Notes: generated by a model not told the origin, from the letters alone. 64,000 bases of DNA from Bactrocera neohumeralis (GCF_024586455.1 NC_065921.1:73613865-73677864); one strand, 5' to 3'. Counted from the first letter of the stretch, positions 24,280-35,625 are shown. Numbers and translations: made by a program.

Positions 24280-24521
24280 CAGTGGAACTTCCCTAATTCG
24301 AACCACTATAATACACAAAAAAAAACTTCGAGTTAGAGAGCCTTCGAGTTATGGAAGGAAATATGTATAATATTGCCAATTCAAAAGTTCGAATTATGAA
24401 GAACTTCAAGTTAAAGAAGTTCGAGTTATAGAAGTTCGAGTTATGGAAAACCTCGAGATATATAGATCCGATTTATGGAGAACTTCGAGTTCTATAAGTT
24501 CGAATTATGGAAGTTCAATTG
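24280..24521. mobile_element. Pogo/Tigger-like MITE
   Basis: Left end CAGTGGAACTTCCCTAATTC and right end (reverse complement) CAATTGAACTTCCATAATTC are imperfect inverted repeats with TA on both sides. The inside is made of short iterations of TTCGAGTTATGGAA-type words. TA duplication and CAGT termini fit pogo-like DNA transposons. No transposase. Confidence 0.7.
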
Positions 24522-24889
24522 TATAATATATTTACAAACGTTAAGAGCATAGCACTAAAAAAACTGATTAATGATACCGGCGTGTGGGAAATTTTAAGAA
24601 ATTGTCTAAGAAAATGGATTGTTTTTGATTAAGATATCAATTTTAAGATCCTTACATATATTTTAAGACCGGTTAAGTATGTACGTACATATATTCCTCG
24701 ATAGCACTACTCACTCAACAAATCTGAGGGGAAAATGTCCGACGATGAGATAAGGCAACAGAAAATTTATATATAGATTTCGATGTACTATTTTTACAAC
24801 CCAAAACCTCAAAAGCGCTGAAAAATGCTTCCGCTAAAATTTTCGTTCTAATAGGAAAACGCATTTCCTTGATAAAAAGTGATTTGTAG

Positions 24890-24963
24890 TGGCCCATGAG
24901 GGGATCGAACCCGCGACCTTCGCGTTATTAGCACGACGCTCTAACCAACTGAGCTAATGGGCC
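24890..24963 (-). tRNA. tRNA-Ile-AAT: tRNA-Ile (anticodon AAT), copy 1
   Basis: A 74-base cloverleaf: acceptor GGCCCAT pairs with ATGGGCC, discriminator A, D arm TAGCTCAGTTGGTTAGAGC, anticodon loop CTAATAA with AAT (A34 is normally edited to inosine), and T arm GGGTTCGATCCCC. A TTTTT run lies downstream on the minus strand as terminator. It is one of five minus-strand copies that look identical over their whole length. Confidence 0.97.
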
Positions 24964-25028
24964 TCTTGAATAATGGACAAATAACGGAAATGTCATCGTT
25001 GCCATTTGATTTTTATTTTTCAAAAGAT

Positions 25029-25160
25029 TTAGCGTTGGCTAACAGAGTATCTGTCAGTTAAGTTCTGGTTAAAAAAAGGTTATTTACCAAATTAAGTAGT
25101 CTAGGTTAAGTTAACCAGAACAGATGGCTGCTAAGCAGATATTGAGAAAACGGCCTTTAG
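25029..25160. mobile_element. Short relative of the 64-bp minisatellite element
   Basis: CTGTCAGTTAAGTTCTGGTT at 25051 and GTTAAGTTAACCAGAACAGA near 25112, followed by TTGAGAAAACGGCCTTTAG, repeat the end structure of the element at 12.5-13.4 kb. It has a single inverted pair of units instead of thirteen tandem ones. It may represent the unexpanded state. Confidence 0.65.
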
Positions 25161-25345
25161 AGAAAATTCTACTCAGGCATACAATATTAAAAGTTTATTT
25201 CACTCAAAAACTGATTCACTGCAGAATTATGAAAACAAAAAAATTTAGAAAATTTCCTTTTTTGAGTACTTTGTATTTTTAAGCGTTTTTCTACAACATT
25301 AGTTCATTTTACTTATCTAAACAGCAATAAAAAAGTTATAACTCG

Positions 25346-25418
25346 CGCCCAACGTGGGGCTCGAACCCACGACCCTGAGATTAAGAGTCTCATGCTCTAC
25401 CGACTGAGCTAGCCGGGC
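25346..25418 (-). tRNA. tRNA-Lys-CTT: tRNA-Lys (anticodon CTT)
   Basis: Minus-strand copy with the same 73 bases as the tRNA-Lys at 22.4 kb: intact acceptor, D, anticodon (CTT) and T arms. On the minus strand it is followed by a TTTTTT terminator 13-18 bases after the last base. The two copies form a perfect 73-bp inverted repeat 2.9 kb apart, with one tRNA-Ile between them. Confidence 0.97.
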
Positions 25419-25429
25419 GAATACAACTC

Positions 25430-28290
25430 TGTGCCAATAACGGAAATAAAAGATCAAACTAATTTAACTAAATATAAAATAAAAAATACAATATAAAATA
25501 TAAGATATAATAAAAAATAAATTAAGTATGTATGTACCTATAGCCACGTTATCACGGAAAATTTTAAATTGGAGGTCAGAAAATGGAAAATTGTTACTAT
25601 GAAGACTGATCTGTTGAAGACTGATGTTGTCAGCCTTTACTATTTATTTTGCTTTGAAGAAAAATAGAAACCTTCAAATATGATTTATAAAAAAAAATCG
25701 AGTTTAAGAGTATAATTATGCTTCGTAATAAGGAACTCGCTATATACAAAACCATCTTCCCTTTTGGGGCAGGACTTCTTCCATATGTCAGCTAGTTGTC
25801 CCACTTCATTAAAGCAAAAATTCACTGTTCAAGTAGTTACTAGATCAACTTTTTTGTTGACTAATGATTATGATCTCTTGGCTTCAATCGTTTTCCCTTG
25901 TACCAGGAATCGTCGTGGTAAGTGGCCATTACTTGTTAGAATTCAAAAGCGATCCAACAAATATTATTTTAATTTTGAATGAACTACTAACGGTTTATAA
26001 TGCATTTCTAACGGTTCATGAAGAATTTCTAGCATTTTAAATTATATTACTATGCAATAGAGAATTTCAAGGGCTTGGACCGCAACTAACTATGATTGAA
26101 GTAGCTGAGTTTGGGAGAACATGCAAATGTGAGTCTCGAGGTTGGATAAGTAGAAGTATGACATCTGTTCCCTTAACACAAGTGTTATGTGGGTCTCATG
26201 GGTACACTTGGGTGACTCTCACGACCTCATTCACGTAAAAGCTGTTGATAAATACTTCCAGAGTAAGTTATCAAGTGGCGATCAACTACATTGTCGTCTA
26301 CCTGGTCTTACTAAAACTTTTCATGAAGTCACTTTTTATGTTCTTGATAGGTTCAGGTCCTACAGGGTTACCTTTGCATTGACGTGTAAGAAAAAAATGT
26401 CATGGTAACCACAAAACATAACCGCAAATATCTAAAGAGTCGCCACATCAAAAGCATACAAATCACAGGCCTGTAAACCACGAAAATGTGTGAGCTTTAA
26501 ATATTTAGACAATTTTGAATTTTACTCGTAACCCAACAAATCCATTTATAGCGCTTTCCCATAGTAGCAAAGAGCCAAAGAGAAGAGAGAGAAAAAAGCC
26601 AGGCGGCGCATAGCAGTTGAAACCAAATTATATAGTTTTAATTACCGTGCAACAGAGACCAACGGTAAATAAAGCTTGATGGCTCAACATATGCTTGCCT
26701 TTGTTTTAAATTAAAAGGTCAACGACGCAGCGTCTGGCCCAGAAAAGCCACACAAATCAGTATTAAGTGCAAAAATAAATTCATTGGCACATACTTGAAC
26801 ATAACCAAAACTCAGACAAACCCTAAAATACAGTTACAAAAGTAAATACAAAAACAATGTGTGTATGAGGGCAACATTTTGGAAACCCTTAAAAGCCGGT
26901 GAAATCTTAATGTGCCCACGCACACTTTCAGAATATATATTTTTGCCGAGTTTTCGAACGACTGTTGGTAGGCAGGAGCCTAAACCAAGCGCCAACCAAC
27001 ATAAAAAGGTCATACACGCACTTCAAACCATAAAACAGCTGCGTATGACGGCTGTAGAGCGGCCAGAAGTAGGGGTATAGAAGACACGAACAGACAGACC
27101 GACCGAACTGGGAGTGTGATGAAAGCTAACGGCTGGGTAGGTCGTTCGAAAGGCAGAGCCGACAGCGGCGGTAGGCAGCTGTCTAAAAACAATGAACTAT
27201 ACAATAAAACAAGGAGAGAAAAAAGTGTAGCAGACATTTAGGCGCAGTAGCACGTGCGACGCATTTTGCACCCAAACAAAGAAAAATCGATACAGAAACG
27301 AGGTATAAGCTGAAGGGTAGATAAATGGTAGCCAACGCGGAAAGTGCAAGAAGCAAGGAAAACAAAAAATCTTAAAGAACGAAAAGTAGAATGAAAATGA
27401 GAAACACGGAAAAACTGAGAGAGTGCCGAGAGCCAACGATGAACAAAGAAAGTGCGAAATGCGTAGAGAACAGACAGAAAATCAAATGGCAAAATAGACA
27501 AACGGCAGTGTAACGAAGCAATAACAGTAAATTTGTGAAACTGTTTGACATGATGCCTAGCGTTTTGACGATGACAACTCACACGGTGATGTGTCTGTTG
27601 ACAGGCGCATTGATGGGCTGTCAGCCGACTGAGTAGGTGGCTACAAGCATTCAGCATAATCAAATATATGTATATGTACATATATATAATGTATGTATAT
27701 GTGCGTTATGTTAAAATGTGGGGGACATGAAAATGCTCAGACGGAGGGTTGAAAATGGAGAAAATATTGGTGGTGCATAGAGCTCGAGTTTGTTTGATGA
27801 AAATATGAGTGGCGTGCATGAATTAGGAGGATATGATTATTGATAAGAGTTGGAAACAGCAAGTAAAATACTTTCTTTTTCCTTTTTTATTTTTCATTTT
27901 TAAAAATGTACTTAACTTCTTTCCCCCAATAAGAACTGTAGCTAAGTTCCTTTATCTGAAAGTAAATATCCTAAAGTGATAAGTCTCCTCGCGCATAACT
28001 TAAGTAAAAATAATAAAGTAAAAAGAAAAAAATTAAGTTTCTGAGTATTTTTTTTTTGGAAGGAAGTAGTACTTCTATGATGGGTTCCATTCATCAACTG
28101 AGAAAAGTAAACTTTTGTCTTAGCTAACTCAATTTACTACCCCAATATAGTAAGTTCAGAGCGAGATAGTCCAACAGTATTACATTTATTCCTCCACAAA
28201 ATCTATATTTTATAAGATTCATAGCTGATACCTGATTATTCACAACCCCTGTACAGTTTGAAGCATGGTTTTTCGATAAAAAGGATAGTT
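25430..28290. other. Unique intron DNA between tRNA genes
   Basis: AT-rich to 26400, then a balanced-composition stretch (26400-27700) with purine-rich runs such as AGAGAAGAGAGAGAAAAAAG, then AT-rich again. An open frame of 147 codons at 27238-27681 (minus) is Cys/Phe/Leu-rich with no domain and overlaps others in different frames; not called. No repeat family recognised. Confidence 0.35.
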
Positions 28291-28292
28291 TG

Positions 28293-28366
28293 TGGCCCAT
28301 GAGGGGATCGAACCCGCGACCTTCGCGTTATTAGCACGACGCTCTAACCAACTGAGCTAATGGGCC
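28293..28366 (-). tRNA. tRNA-Ile-AAT: tRNA-Ile (anticodon AAT), copy 2
   Basis: Same 74-base gene as copy 1, with a TTTTT terminator just downstream on the minus strand. Its 5' flank (28367-28440 on the plus strand) is clearly homologous to that of copy 5: both read CAGATACCGTTATT next to the tRNA and continue similar for about 70 bases. A block larger than the tRNA was therefore duplicated. Confidence 0.97.
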
Positions 28367-28920
28367 AGATACCGTTATTGCTCGTCGAAGGTAATTTCAG
28401 TTGGAAACAGAACTGAGATCTCATATAATACTCAGAATATAGACTAAGGAAACTTTAAAAGAAATATATTCACAAGAGTATTTTAATATCTCTTAATTAT
28501 ATAGCGGAAAACATAGCTCTAAATAAGTTTTTACGAAAGTTATGTTACGAGATTGATATGTAAATGCCCGCATTTTTTTTTTTTATTTAAAAAGTACCCA
28601 ATCTTGAACTATTCAAAATTCTAGAACTATTTCAAAAATATGTTCGGTGTTCGATGACAGAGTACTCAAGAGCATTTTGAACTATTTCAAAAATATGTTT
28701 GTTATTAGTAAGCATTTTCTTAGACCTTAGGTCGCAATACAAACCTCAATTGTTTATCTAAGTCTTTTCTTATCTCCAAATAGACTCCAAGGATTATAAC
28801 CCTATTATCTGTCTCTCCAATCGGCCGTAGCCGCTGTGGTATAAACATCCGATATACTTAATGGATAAATATGACATTGACATATTGTTACATCCAGCTG
28901 TCAAAGCTCTTCTTGATCTA
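28367..28920. other. DNA between tRNA-Ile copy 2 and a pogo-like element
   Basis: The first 75 bases are shared with the flank of tRNA-Ile copy 5. Further on, TTTGAACTATTTCAAAAATATGTT-type words occur twice (28620-28700). No gene. Confidence 0.4.
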
Positions 28921-28923
28921 GTA

Positions 28924-29447
28924 CAGGTATCCCTCGAATAGCACGGTACTTGAGTTGCACGAAATCTCGAATAGCACGGTTAAAAATTGCGACAACCCTC
29001 GAATAACACGGAGTTCGAATTACACGAAGTCGCGAAAATTCCTGTTAAAAATTGAGTATAATTTTCCTTCGAACGACTGTTTGTAGTATGACGCAATAAT
29101 GCATTTGAATCAGTGGTTGAACATATGTAATTTAAAAATTATTGCGTTTATAAAATTTTACCTTTTAAATTTTTAAGTTTCACTTCTCTAAATTGAATAA
29201 ATTTTGTTATTTTTGTATAACTGAAATTTTATAACTAAAAATTAAAAAAAAATTGTTCTTATTTTTAATGTTTTCTTAATTAATCTTTGGAACCAAATGT
29301 ACAAATTTGTATGGATCTCGAGTTTCGAGTTGCACGGTTTTAAATAGCACGGAACGGTATCTCCAAAATTGTATGATTTATTAGTATCAAATAACACGAT
29401 TTCGATTAACACGGAACCAATTAACCGTGTTATTCGAGGGATACCTG
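28924..29447. mobile_element. Pogo/Tigger-like non-autonomous element, 524 bp
   Basis: CAGGTATCCCTCGAATA at the left end is matched exactly by the reverse complement at the right end, and the match continues with one mismatch to 24 bp. TA flanks both ends. Subterminal blocks repeat words of the AATAACACGG / AATTACACGA type on both arms. Interior AT-rich, no coding capacity. Confidence 0.85.
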
Positions 29448-30052
29448 TATTACCTATTCTTGTTCATTTCTTCAAAGAAGTTTCGACACTCTGCTTTAAA
29501 TTTGAGGTAGTAGAGTATTTTCCCGGATCTTTGACAGCAATAAGTTAAATAGCTGAGTTTGTGGGAGCAAGTGACTATAAGGAACGAGATTGAAAAAGTA
29601 TAAAAATAGAACTTGAGAGAGCAAGTGACTACTATGAAACTCGAGATTGGGTTATGTAGATGTATTATATTGATATACTTTAGTGAGTTTCTGGGTCCAG
29701 TAGGATCGATTCGCTTTAAATTTGAGATAATAGAATTTAAATTACTGAAATTCGAATTTATTTATGTTAGTACTGAAAATCAGTTCTACTGGTATCAGAA
29801 TTTTCAATTCGACTATTGCTTTTTTGATTGAATTGGAATCTTCTACTTTGGAGATATGGGAAACACTTGATTGACTTAATATTTCGAACATAATTTTTGA
29901 AATAGTTCAACGAAATGCTATTGGATTCCTTAAACAAACTAAGATAAGGATGATATATAGTGGGCGTGTCTCATCAAATATATCCATCCATCTCGTAATA
30001 TGCAATTCTAATAGCATCACATCCTTTTCCAACTAAAATACTGAATTTTTAA
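29448..30052. other. AT-rich DNA between pogo-like element and tRNA-Ile copy 3
   Basis: A local duplication GAGCAAGTGACTAYxAxGAA occurs at 29563 and 29618. A 72-codon open frame here (29613-29831) is AT-driven. Nothing else. Confidence 0.3.
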
Positions 30053-30126
30053 TGGCCCATGAGGGGATCGAACCCGCGACCTTCGCGTTATTAGCACGAC
30101 GCTCTAACCAACTGAGCTAATGGGCC
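30053..30126 (-). tRNA. tRNA-Ile-AAT: tRNA-Ile (anticodon AAT), copy 3
   Basis: Same 74-base gene as copies 1, 2, 4 and 5, all arms intact, anticodon AAT. The downstream terminator on the minus strand is short (two TTTT-type runs). Apart from the first bases next to the gene the flanks differ from those of the other copies. Confidence 0.97.
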
Positions 30127-30224
30127 AGACAAAATTATTTAGATAGATAATGCAATATGTACCATTAATGGGTAATAACTTAACAAATATTAAAGATATG
30201 AAAAAAGAAAAACGATTAAATTCC

Positions 30225-30500
30225 TTGGTACCTAAAGTTTGTATGGCAACTAACTATTTGCTCAGTGGTTCGATTCGGCGGTTCCGACATAAGAGCAGCA
30301 TTCTGGGGAAAAACGTCTCATCTGATATCTCATAAACGGTAGACTGATTCGCATATATACAGACGGACAGATGAACGGATATAGTTAAATTGACTCAGTT
30401 CGTCATTCTAATCGCTTTTATATATGTACATATGTTTTATAGAACCTCTGTCGTTTCCTTCGGCTTGTTAAAAACTTCGTAAGCCTCGTCCAGGGTATTA
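30225..30500 (+). repeat. Right-end fragment of the ~154-bp repeat family
   Basis: AAGTTTGTATGGCAACTAAC, a CGGCGGTTCCGACATAAGAG block, ACAGACGGACAGATGAACGG, CTCAGTTCGTCATTCTAATC and CCTCGTCCAGGGTATT follow in order. This is the 3' module that follows the tandem units in other copies. It lies between tRNA-Ile copies 3 and 4. Confidence 0.75.
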
Positions 30501-30609
30501 AAAGTATACGAACTTAAAATTTCTTTCAACTATCGTCTTTTTGACACTTATTGGTTTACAAACCTCAATCCTTCAGAAAGTTTTACCTCGAAAAAAGTAA
30601 TTTAATTCA

Positions 30610-30683
30610 TGGCCCATGAGGGGATCGAACCCGCGACCTTCGCGTTATTAGCACGACGCTCTAACCAACTGAGCTAATGGGCC
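30610..30683 (-). tRNA. tRNA-Ile-AAT: tRNA-Ile (anticodon AAT), copy 4
   Basis: Same 74-base gene, all arms intact, anticodon AAT, followed on the minus strand by a TTTTTT terminator. It is the closest pair with copy 3 (484 bp apart); between them lies a fragment of the dispersed 154-bp repeat family. Confidence 0.97.
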
Positions 30684-31064
30684 AGTTGGCAACCCTATAA
30701 AAATAGCTATTTTTCATTTATAAATTGGTTCACTAACCGGTCAATTCGCAACAAAATTAAATGAATGCAATGTCTTAATCGGCAATCATCTCTTTATTTG
30801 ACCCTCTTTATGCTCACAACTAATATTTATAATTTAGCGAGTCAATTAAGTCCGAAAAGAACAACGCATAGAACAAAGTCACCTAACCTACTCGGTTATT
30901 AATATTCTTGAGCATATATGACACTACTTTTCGACTCGAAGTGACCGCCTTTTTTTTTTGCATATTTTAAACGAGGATTTCAACTCTTGACCGTTCTTCA
31001 AAACGGCTTATTAAAATGTTGCTCAAAGGCTTAAAATGACACATACAATTTAAAATGTTTGGCA

Positions 31065-31760
31065 TAAGTAATGTATGTTCTGACAAACAATGGTCGTACT
31101 CGCGACATACATAGCTCTCACGTCACTGTTGACAGTCATAACTTCGAAGTCGTAGATAATTTCGTCTATCCTGGAACCAGCGCTCACACAAAAAACAACG
31201 TCGGCCTCGAAATTCAACGCAGAATAACTCTTGCCAACAGGTGTTACTTCGGACTGAGTAGGCAATTGAGAAGTAAAGTCACCTCTCGACGAACAAAGAC
31301 CAAATTGTACAAGTCACTCATAATTCCCTTCCAGCTATATGGTGCAGAGGCATGGACGATGACAACATCTGATGAGTTGGCGTTACGAGTTTTCGAGAGA
31401 AAGGTTTTGTGGAAAATTTATGGTCCTTTGCGCATTGGTAACGGCGAATACCACAGTCGATGGAACGATGAGCTGTACGAGATATACGTGACATTGATAT
31501 AGTTCAAGCTAAGTCATGTCGTCCGAATGGCTGAAAATACTCCAGCTCTGAGATTATTCGACGGAGTACCCGCTAGAAAAAGCAGAGGAAGAGGAAGACC
31601 TCTACTCCGTTGGAAAGACCAGGTGAAGAAGGACCTGGCTACACTTGGAATCTGCAATTGGCACCAAACAGCGTAAAGGAAGAACGACTGGCGCGCTGTT
31701 GTAAACTCGGCTATAACCGCGTAAGCAGTTTCTACGCCAATAAAGATGAAGAAGTATCCG
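31065..31760 (+). mobile_element. RTE-like non-LTR retrotransposon, 3' end
   Basis: The open frame at 31071-31502 encodes VTVDSHNFEVVDNFVYPGTS, EIQRRITLANRCYFGLSRQL, SRRTKTKLYKSLIIPFQLYG and RVFERKVLWKIYG. After frame changes come HVVRMAENTPALRLFDG and a GRGRPLLRWKDQ block. This is the region after the reverse transcriptase catalytic core in RTE-like elements. It ends in CTACGCCAATAAAGATGAAG, the family 3' end. 5' truncated. Confidence 0.88.
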
Positions 31761-32031
31761 AGAAAAGCAGTGTTTCCAATGACAGTCGGGTCTTCATAAC
31801 TGCTATAGTTCCGAATTTTTATTCGGCTGACTTAGCAGCATTCCTCAAAAGAAATTAAACGTGTTCTAGTAGTTAAGATATGGATTAAGGTATGTCAGGT
31901 CCAAACACAACACTAAAGTAGTGAGAGTTTGGGAGTGAGTCTATTATGCCGAAATAAAGATGTTGATCAGACCCTCTGGTAATAAAACAGCCATATTTAC
32001 CCGTTTCATGCGACAAAAAAATCGATTTACA

Positions 32032-32105
32032 TGGCCCATGAGGGGATCGAACCCGCGACCTTCGCGTTATTAGCACGACGCTCTAACCAACTGAGCTAAT
32101 GGGCC
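32032..32105 (-). tRNA. tRNA-Ile-AAT: tRNA-Ile (anticodon AAT), copy 5
   Basis: Same 74-base gene, all arms intact, anticodon AAT, followed on the minus strand by a run of seven T residues. Its 5' flank (32106-32175) is homologous to that of copy 2. Confidence 0.97.
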
Positions 32106-32179
32106 AGATACCGTTATTACGCGCCGAGCATAAGGTCAGCTGGAAACCGAACTGATATCTCCTATAACACCGTTTGAAA

Positions 32180-32520
32180 ATGATCAATTGTCAATCAAGA
32201 GACCTCGCTCATAGTGTTGGCATATCGTTTGGTTCAACCCAAACCATTTTGAAGAATGTTTTGTGTCTCAAACACGTCAAGAAGAATGTTTTGTGGCTGG
32301 TTCTTCGCGACTTGGAATCATATCGTACCGCAAACAGTGTATTCGCCTGATTAGGCGTCGTGTGACTACTGGTTAACTCAAAAGGTCAGACTCCTGGCGA
32401 ACTCAGAAGACCAATGCGGACACGCCGAAGTAGGTACTGAAGGCTTTTACCGTGAAAAAGACTATTCCGACTGTTTGGAGAACTGTAAAACTAGTTGACA
32501 AAAGAGCATTTTGACGGACG
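32180..32520 (+). mobile_element. Mariner remnant with internal deletion
   Basis: SFGSTQTILKN-like words (near 32220-32255) come from the transposase N-terminal half. Directly after, VPQTVYSPDLASCDYWL-like words (with one stop) come from the C-terminal catalytic block, followed by a worn terminal helix region. The centre is gone. Many stops. Confidence 0.5.
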
Positions 32521-32719
32521 GAGATTAGTTTGATAGGGACCTAAGTTGATTTGGAAGAATAAAAGAAAAAAATAAAAATTCCATTCCATTTTTGACTCGT
32601 TAAGAGACCCAGTTATTTCGAAAAGATATATATAACATCCCAAAATATTGTTTAGTAATTCAGTATTCAATTTTGAGAAAGTTTTTTTCAAATAAGCTTC
32701 TTCCAAATTTCTTTCTCAA

Positions 32720-34200
32720 AATTCCAGTCAAGATTTCATTTATTGCGTAGTAGATTCGGGAACGAATTGATTACAGAATATTTCGACATTTCTGCTGCAA
32801 CGATTACTACTAAAAGCTTATCAAAACAAGAAATATTAATAAAAAAAATAAAAAAGGAACAAAAAATCAAAAGAAGAAAAGCAAAAACCTGGCAACAAAC
32901 GAGACAAAACGAACGAATTTATATAAGAAACGCATGGAATTGCACAGAAGCGAAAGCAGTGCAACTTTTTGTTTTATTATTTTTTGAAAATACGCCAGCG
33001 GAAGGTAAATAAATAAGCGCAAAAACGCAAAACAAACACACACAAACAACAACAGTGCCAAAAAAGTACAAAAATAACAAAAACTGCCTGCAAGAGAACA
33101 AAGTAAAATTTTAGCTAAAAAATGGAACAAAAAACGCTTCGCCCACAAAAGCAGCGCAAATTGAGTGCAATCGCTGGGGGGGGACGGCGCGTTCGCCAGC
33201 CGGATACACATACAAGCTTGTACTCGTAAACAAGGGAGTATGTGTGTGTGAGCAGCGATTTGGGGCGCAGTGGTCGGCGGCGGCAGTCTGTGTTGTCTGT
33301 GCGCAATGACCTTGAATGCGGTTGCTGCTTCATTTTCGGCTACGACAGCAACGCTGATGACGGTGATGACCGACGACCGACAAGCAAACCGACCCTCCGA
33401 CGCCACCGCCTACCGCGCATACCACATGCGTCAACCCAGTCCCAGCCCCAGCGCGTTTGAGCAAACCGAAACGCAGTCGCAGGCGCAGCTGTGTTACCGA
33501 CCTTTAGTTGCACAACAAAAACAGCGCGAGCAAAAAATGCACAAAAAGTGGAAATGGCATGGGCGCATGGTGGCAGTGGAATTGCGGGAGGGCGAGCAAC
33601 AGTAGGGGCGAAAAAATCTCGCCCAAGTGGCCAACCAATGAGAAATTCGCAAACGCGCCTGTTACACTCGGCTCACTGAACCGGGACTAAGCGTCTCCGC
33701 TGCTAGCCGATTCGCCACCCAATTTTGCTGCTGCTGCTGCTGCTGTCGCTAGCATGATTTTTGGGCGCTGCAAGCGTTTTTTAAGTAAATATGGCAGGCG
33801 GCGCAAGGCGGGTACACATTTCTGTGTTGGCTCGTGTGTCGCTCTGGCGTTGTGGAGTGCAAGCAAACACAAATACGAGCAGATTTAATGACAGAGCGCC
33901 GTGTGTGAAGCCCATTTAGCTGCGGACCAGACACACGAAATATTTATATACATATATATATATATGTATATACATATATATATTAATTGGCGTGTGTAGT
34001 ATAGTTATATAGATGGGTAGATATTAAAAAGCGAAATGCAAGACAGCCGAAAATTGAGTCAACGCAACGCGAAGCAGCGCGCAGATAGCGCAGCAGGAAA
34101 ACTGCCGAGTTTAGTTTTCGGTACGTTCGATGAGTGGGGTTTGTCTTCGAAATAAATAACCGTATGCCGTCATGGATGAATAATTCAAATAATTCCACAC
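32720..34200. other. GC-rich unique island
   Basis: The most GC-rich unique stretch of the window, with GGGGGGGGACGGCGCG at 33177, GCGCAGTGGTCGGCGGCGGC and CTGCTGCTGCTGCTGCTG near 33735. Long open frames occur on both strands (up to 179 codons at 32867-33406 minus), but their translations are low-complexity and show no domain. A TA-repeat lies at 33950-33985. A promoter, enhancer or untranslated exon of EcR is possible; the sequence does not prove it. Confidence 0.35.
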
Positions 34201-34559
34201 GTTCGCGAAGCTAATAACCTGAAGTTTGATGACTTATTCTAAATTTTTGGTATGTCTTCAGAATTTTTGACTTTCTGCTGTTGCTAATCTTCCGTTTTCG
34301 CATGCAGATTTAGACAATTTTTTCGCAACTTTTTAGCTTGCTGAATTTTATATAATAATTTTAATGGATAGCAGGAATTTTGAGTGGAAAGCGTCATTAG
34401 ACTTTGATGAGTAGAAGAATTTAAAATTACACTTTCAAGACCTTGTAAATTACACTCATGGAAAAAATAATAGATGTAGATAGACAGAAAGATAGATAGA
34501 AATTAATTGAGGTTTTGCACTGCAAACTATTTGTCTTGGAGCAAGTTGATCATATCTTT

Positions 34560-35625
34560 AAACCTTGCTAGATTGTAAGCTCCCCATAGCAGCTAGGCGT
34601 GGCGCATTCCTGTTGCCTGCTGTCAGTGCACAGTTCGCGACCCACTCTCTCCTCCGTGCGAAACAATATATGGTTCTGGCCCTATCATGCTGGAAATAAT
34701 CGCAGAGCAGGGTAGTTCATCGGCCAGCTCCTTGCCGACTACCCCTTTATACTCCGATACCCAGATCAGTGGTACACGGTTGCAAATTGATAGGCGGTTC
34801 AGCCTTCCTATACACTCCTCCACGAATAGCGATTTGATTTCATAAGCTGAGATCGCGTTTAGTGCTGCTTGACTATCGCTGAGTATAGCGATGATTGCGT
34901 TAGAGATTATTTCTGCACAGTGACTTACATATAGCAAAAAGTTCGCTTGAAAGATTCTCGGAAAACAACCCATTGGTACGGATAGCTTGGTATGCGGTCC
35001 CGTAATGTTTGCACCAATGCCTTCCGGTGCTTTGAGCTTTCAGTGTACCACTGGATAGTGCCACCCCTCCCAAGTAGTAGGTCGAGTGTGGCATCACTCC
35101 ACTCTGCCTTACCGCCGAGAGGAACTTTAAACTTCTTTGTAAAGTTTACCCTCTTTGTAACTCCGTCTCTTGGAAGAACGGCCAATGGTGTGTCTTCCCC
35201 TCAGGCCTTCTTATGTTGGAAAGAAATTATGTTACCTTTGCAATACCCCTCGGCTGCCAAGAGCAGCATGGTATGCTTCGCTGTCTGTTTGATGACTAGA
35301 TAGAGCGGAATGAGCTCCAGCAAGACGTCCAAGTACTGCGGTTGGGCATGTGCGCATTGCACTTGAAGCGCAGACGCAAGCGAGTCTTTGCAGCTTCGAT
35401 AGTTGAGGATCTACCGAAGACTGCCTTGCCTACGATGCCCAAGCAACCGGTCCATAAGTGATCATGGCCACCTGATGATACCTGCCTTGCAGCCCCAGGA
35501 ACTACCGACTAAACGTTTGCATATCATAAGTGCTTTGGTCACCCTGGATAATGTTAATTCCACATGCCTATTCAACCTCTTTAGACACCTCCTACTACCT
35601 GCCACCAAGTGTTAGGGACCTCATG
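34560..35625 (-). mobile_element. Non-LTR retrotransposon, RT end plus RNase H
   Basis: The minus strand reads, across shifts: SRVTKALMICKRLVGSSWGC (RT thumb), LLELIPLYLVIKQ, GGTIQWYTESSKHRKALV (RNase H start, TDGSK in active copies), FRESFKRTFCY and AIIAILSDSQAALNAIS. Then come VPLIWVSEYKGVVGKELADE (VPGHxGxxGNExAD in active copies) and further C-terminal sequence. The Asp of SDSQAAL is kept. It is the most readable RNase H of the window. The 3' side is at 34.6 kb. Confidence 0.85.

Noticed and set aside
27238..27681. 147-codon minus-strand open frame
   Set aside because: Low-complexity composition, overlapping frames of similar size, no domain.
31885..32076. Minus-strand open frame of 63 codons ending at tRNA-Ile copy 5
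   Set aside because: It partly reads through the tRNA; no protein similarity.
32867..33406. 179-codon minus-strand open frame in the GC-rich island
   Set aside because: Cys/Leu/Phe-rich without domain, competing open frames in other frames; it does not match the EcR B1 amino terminus.
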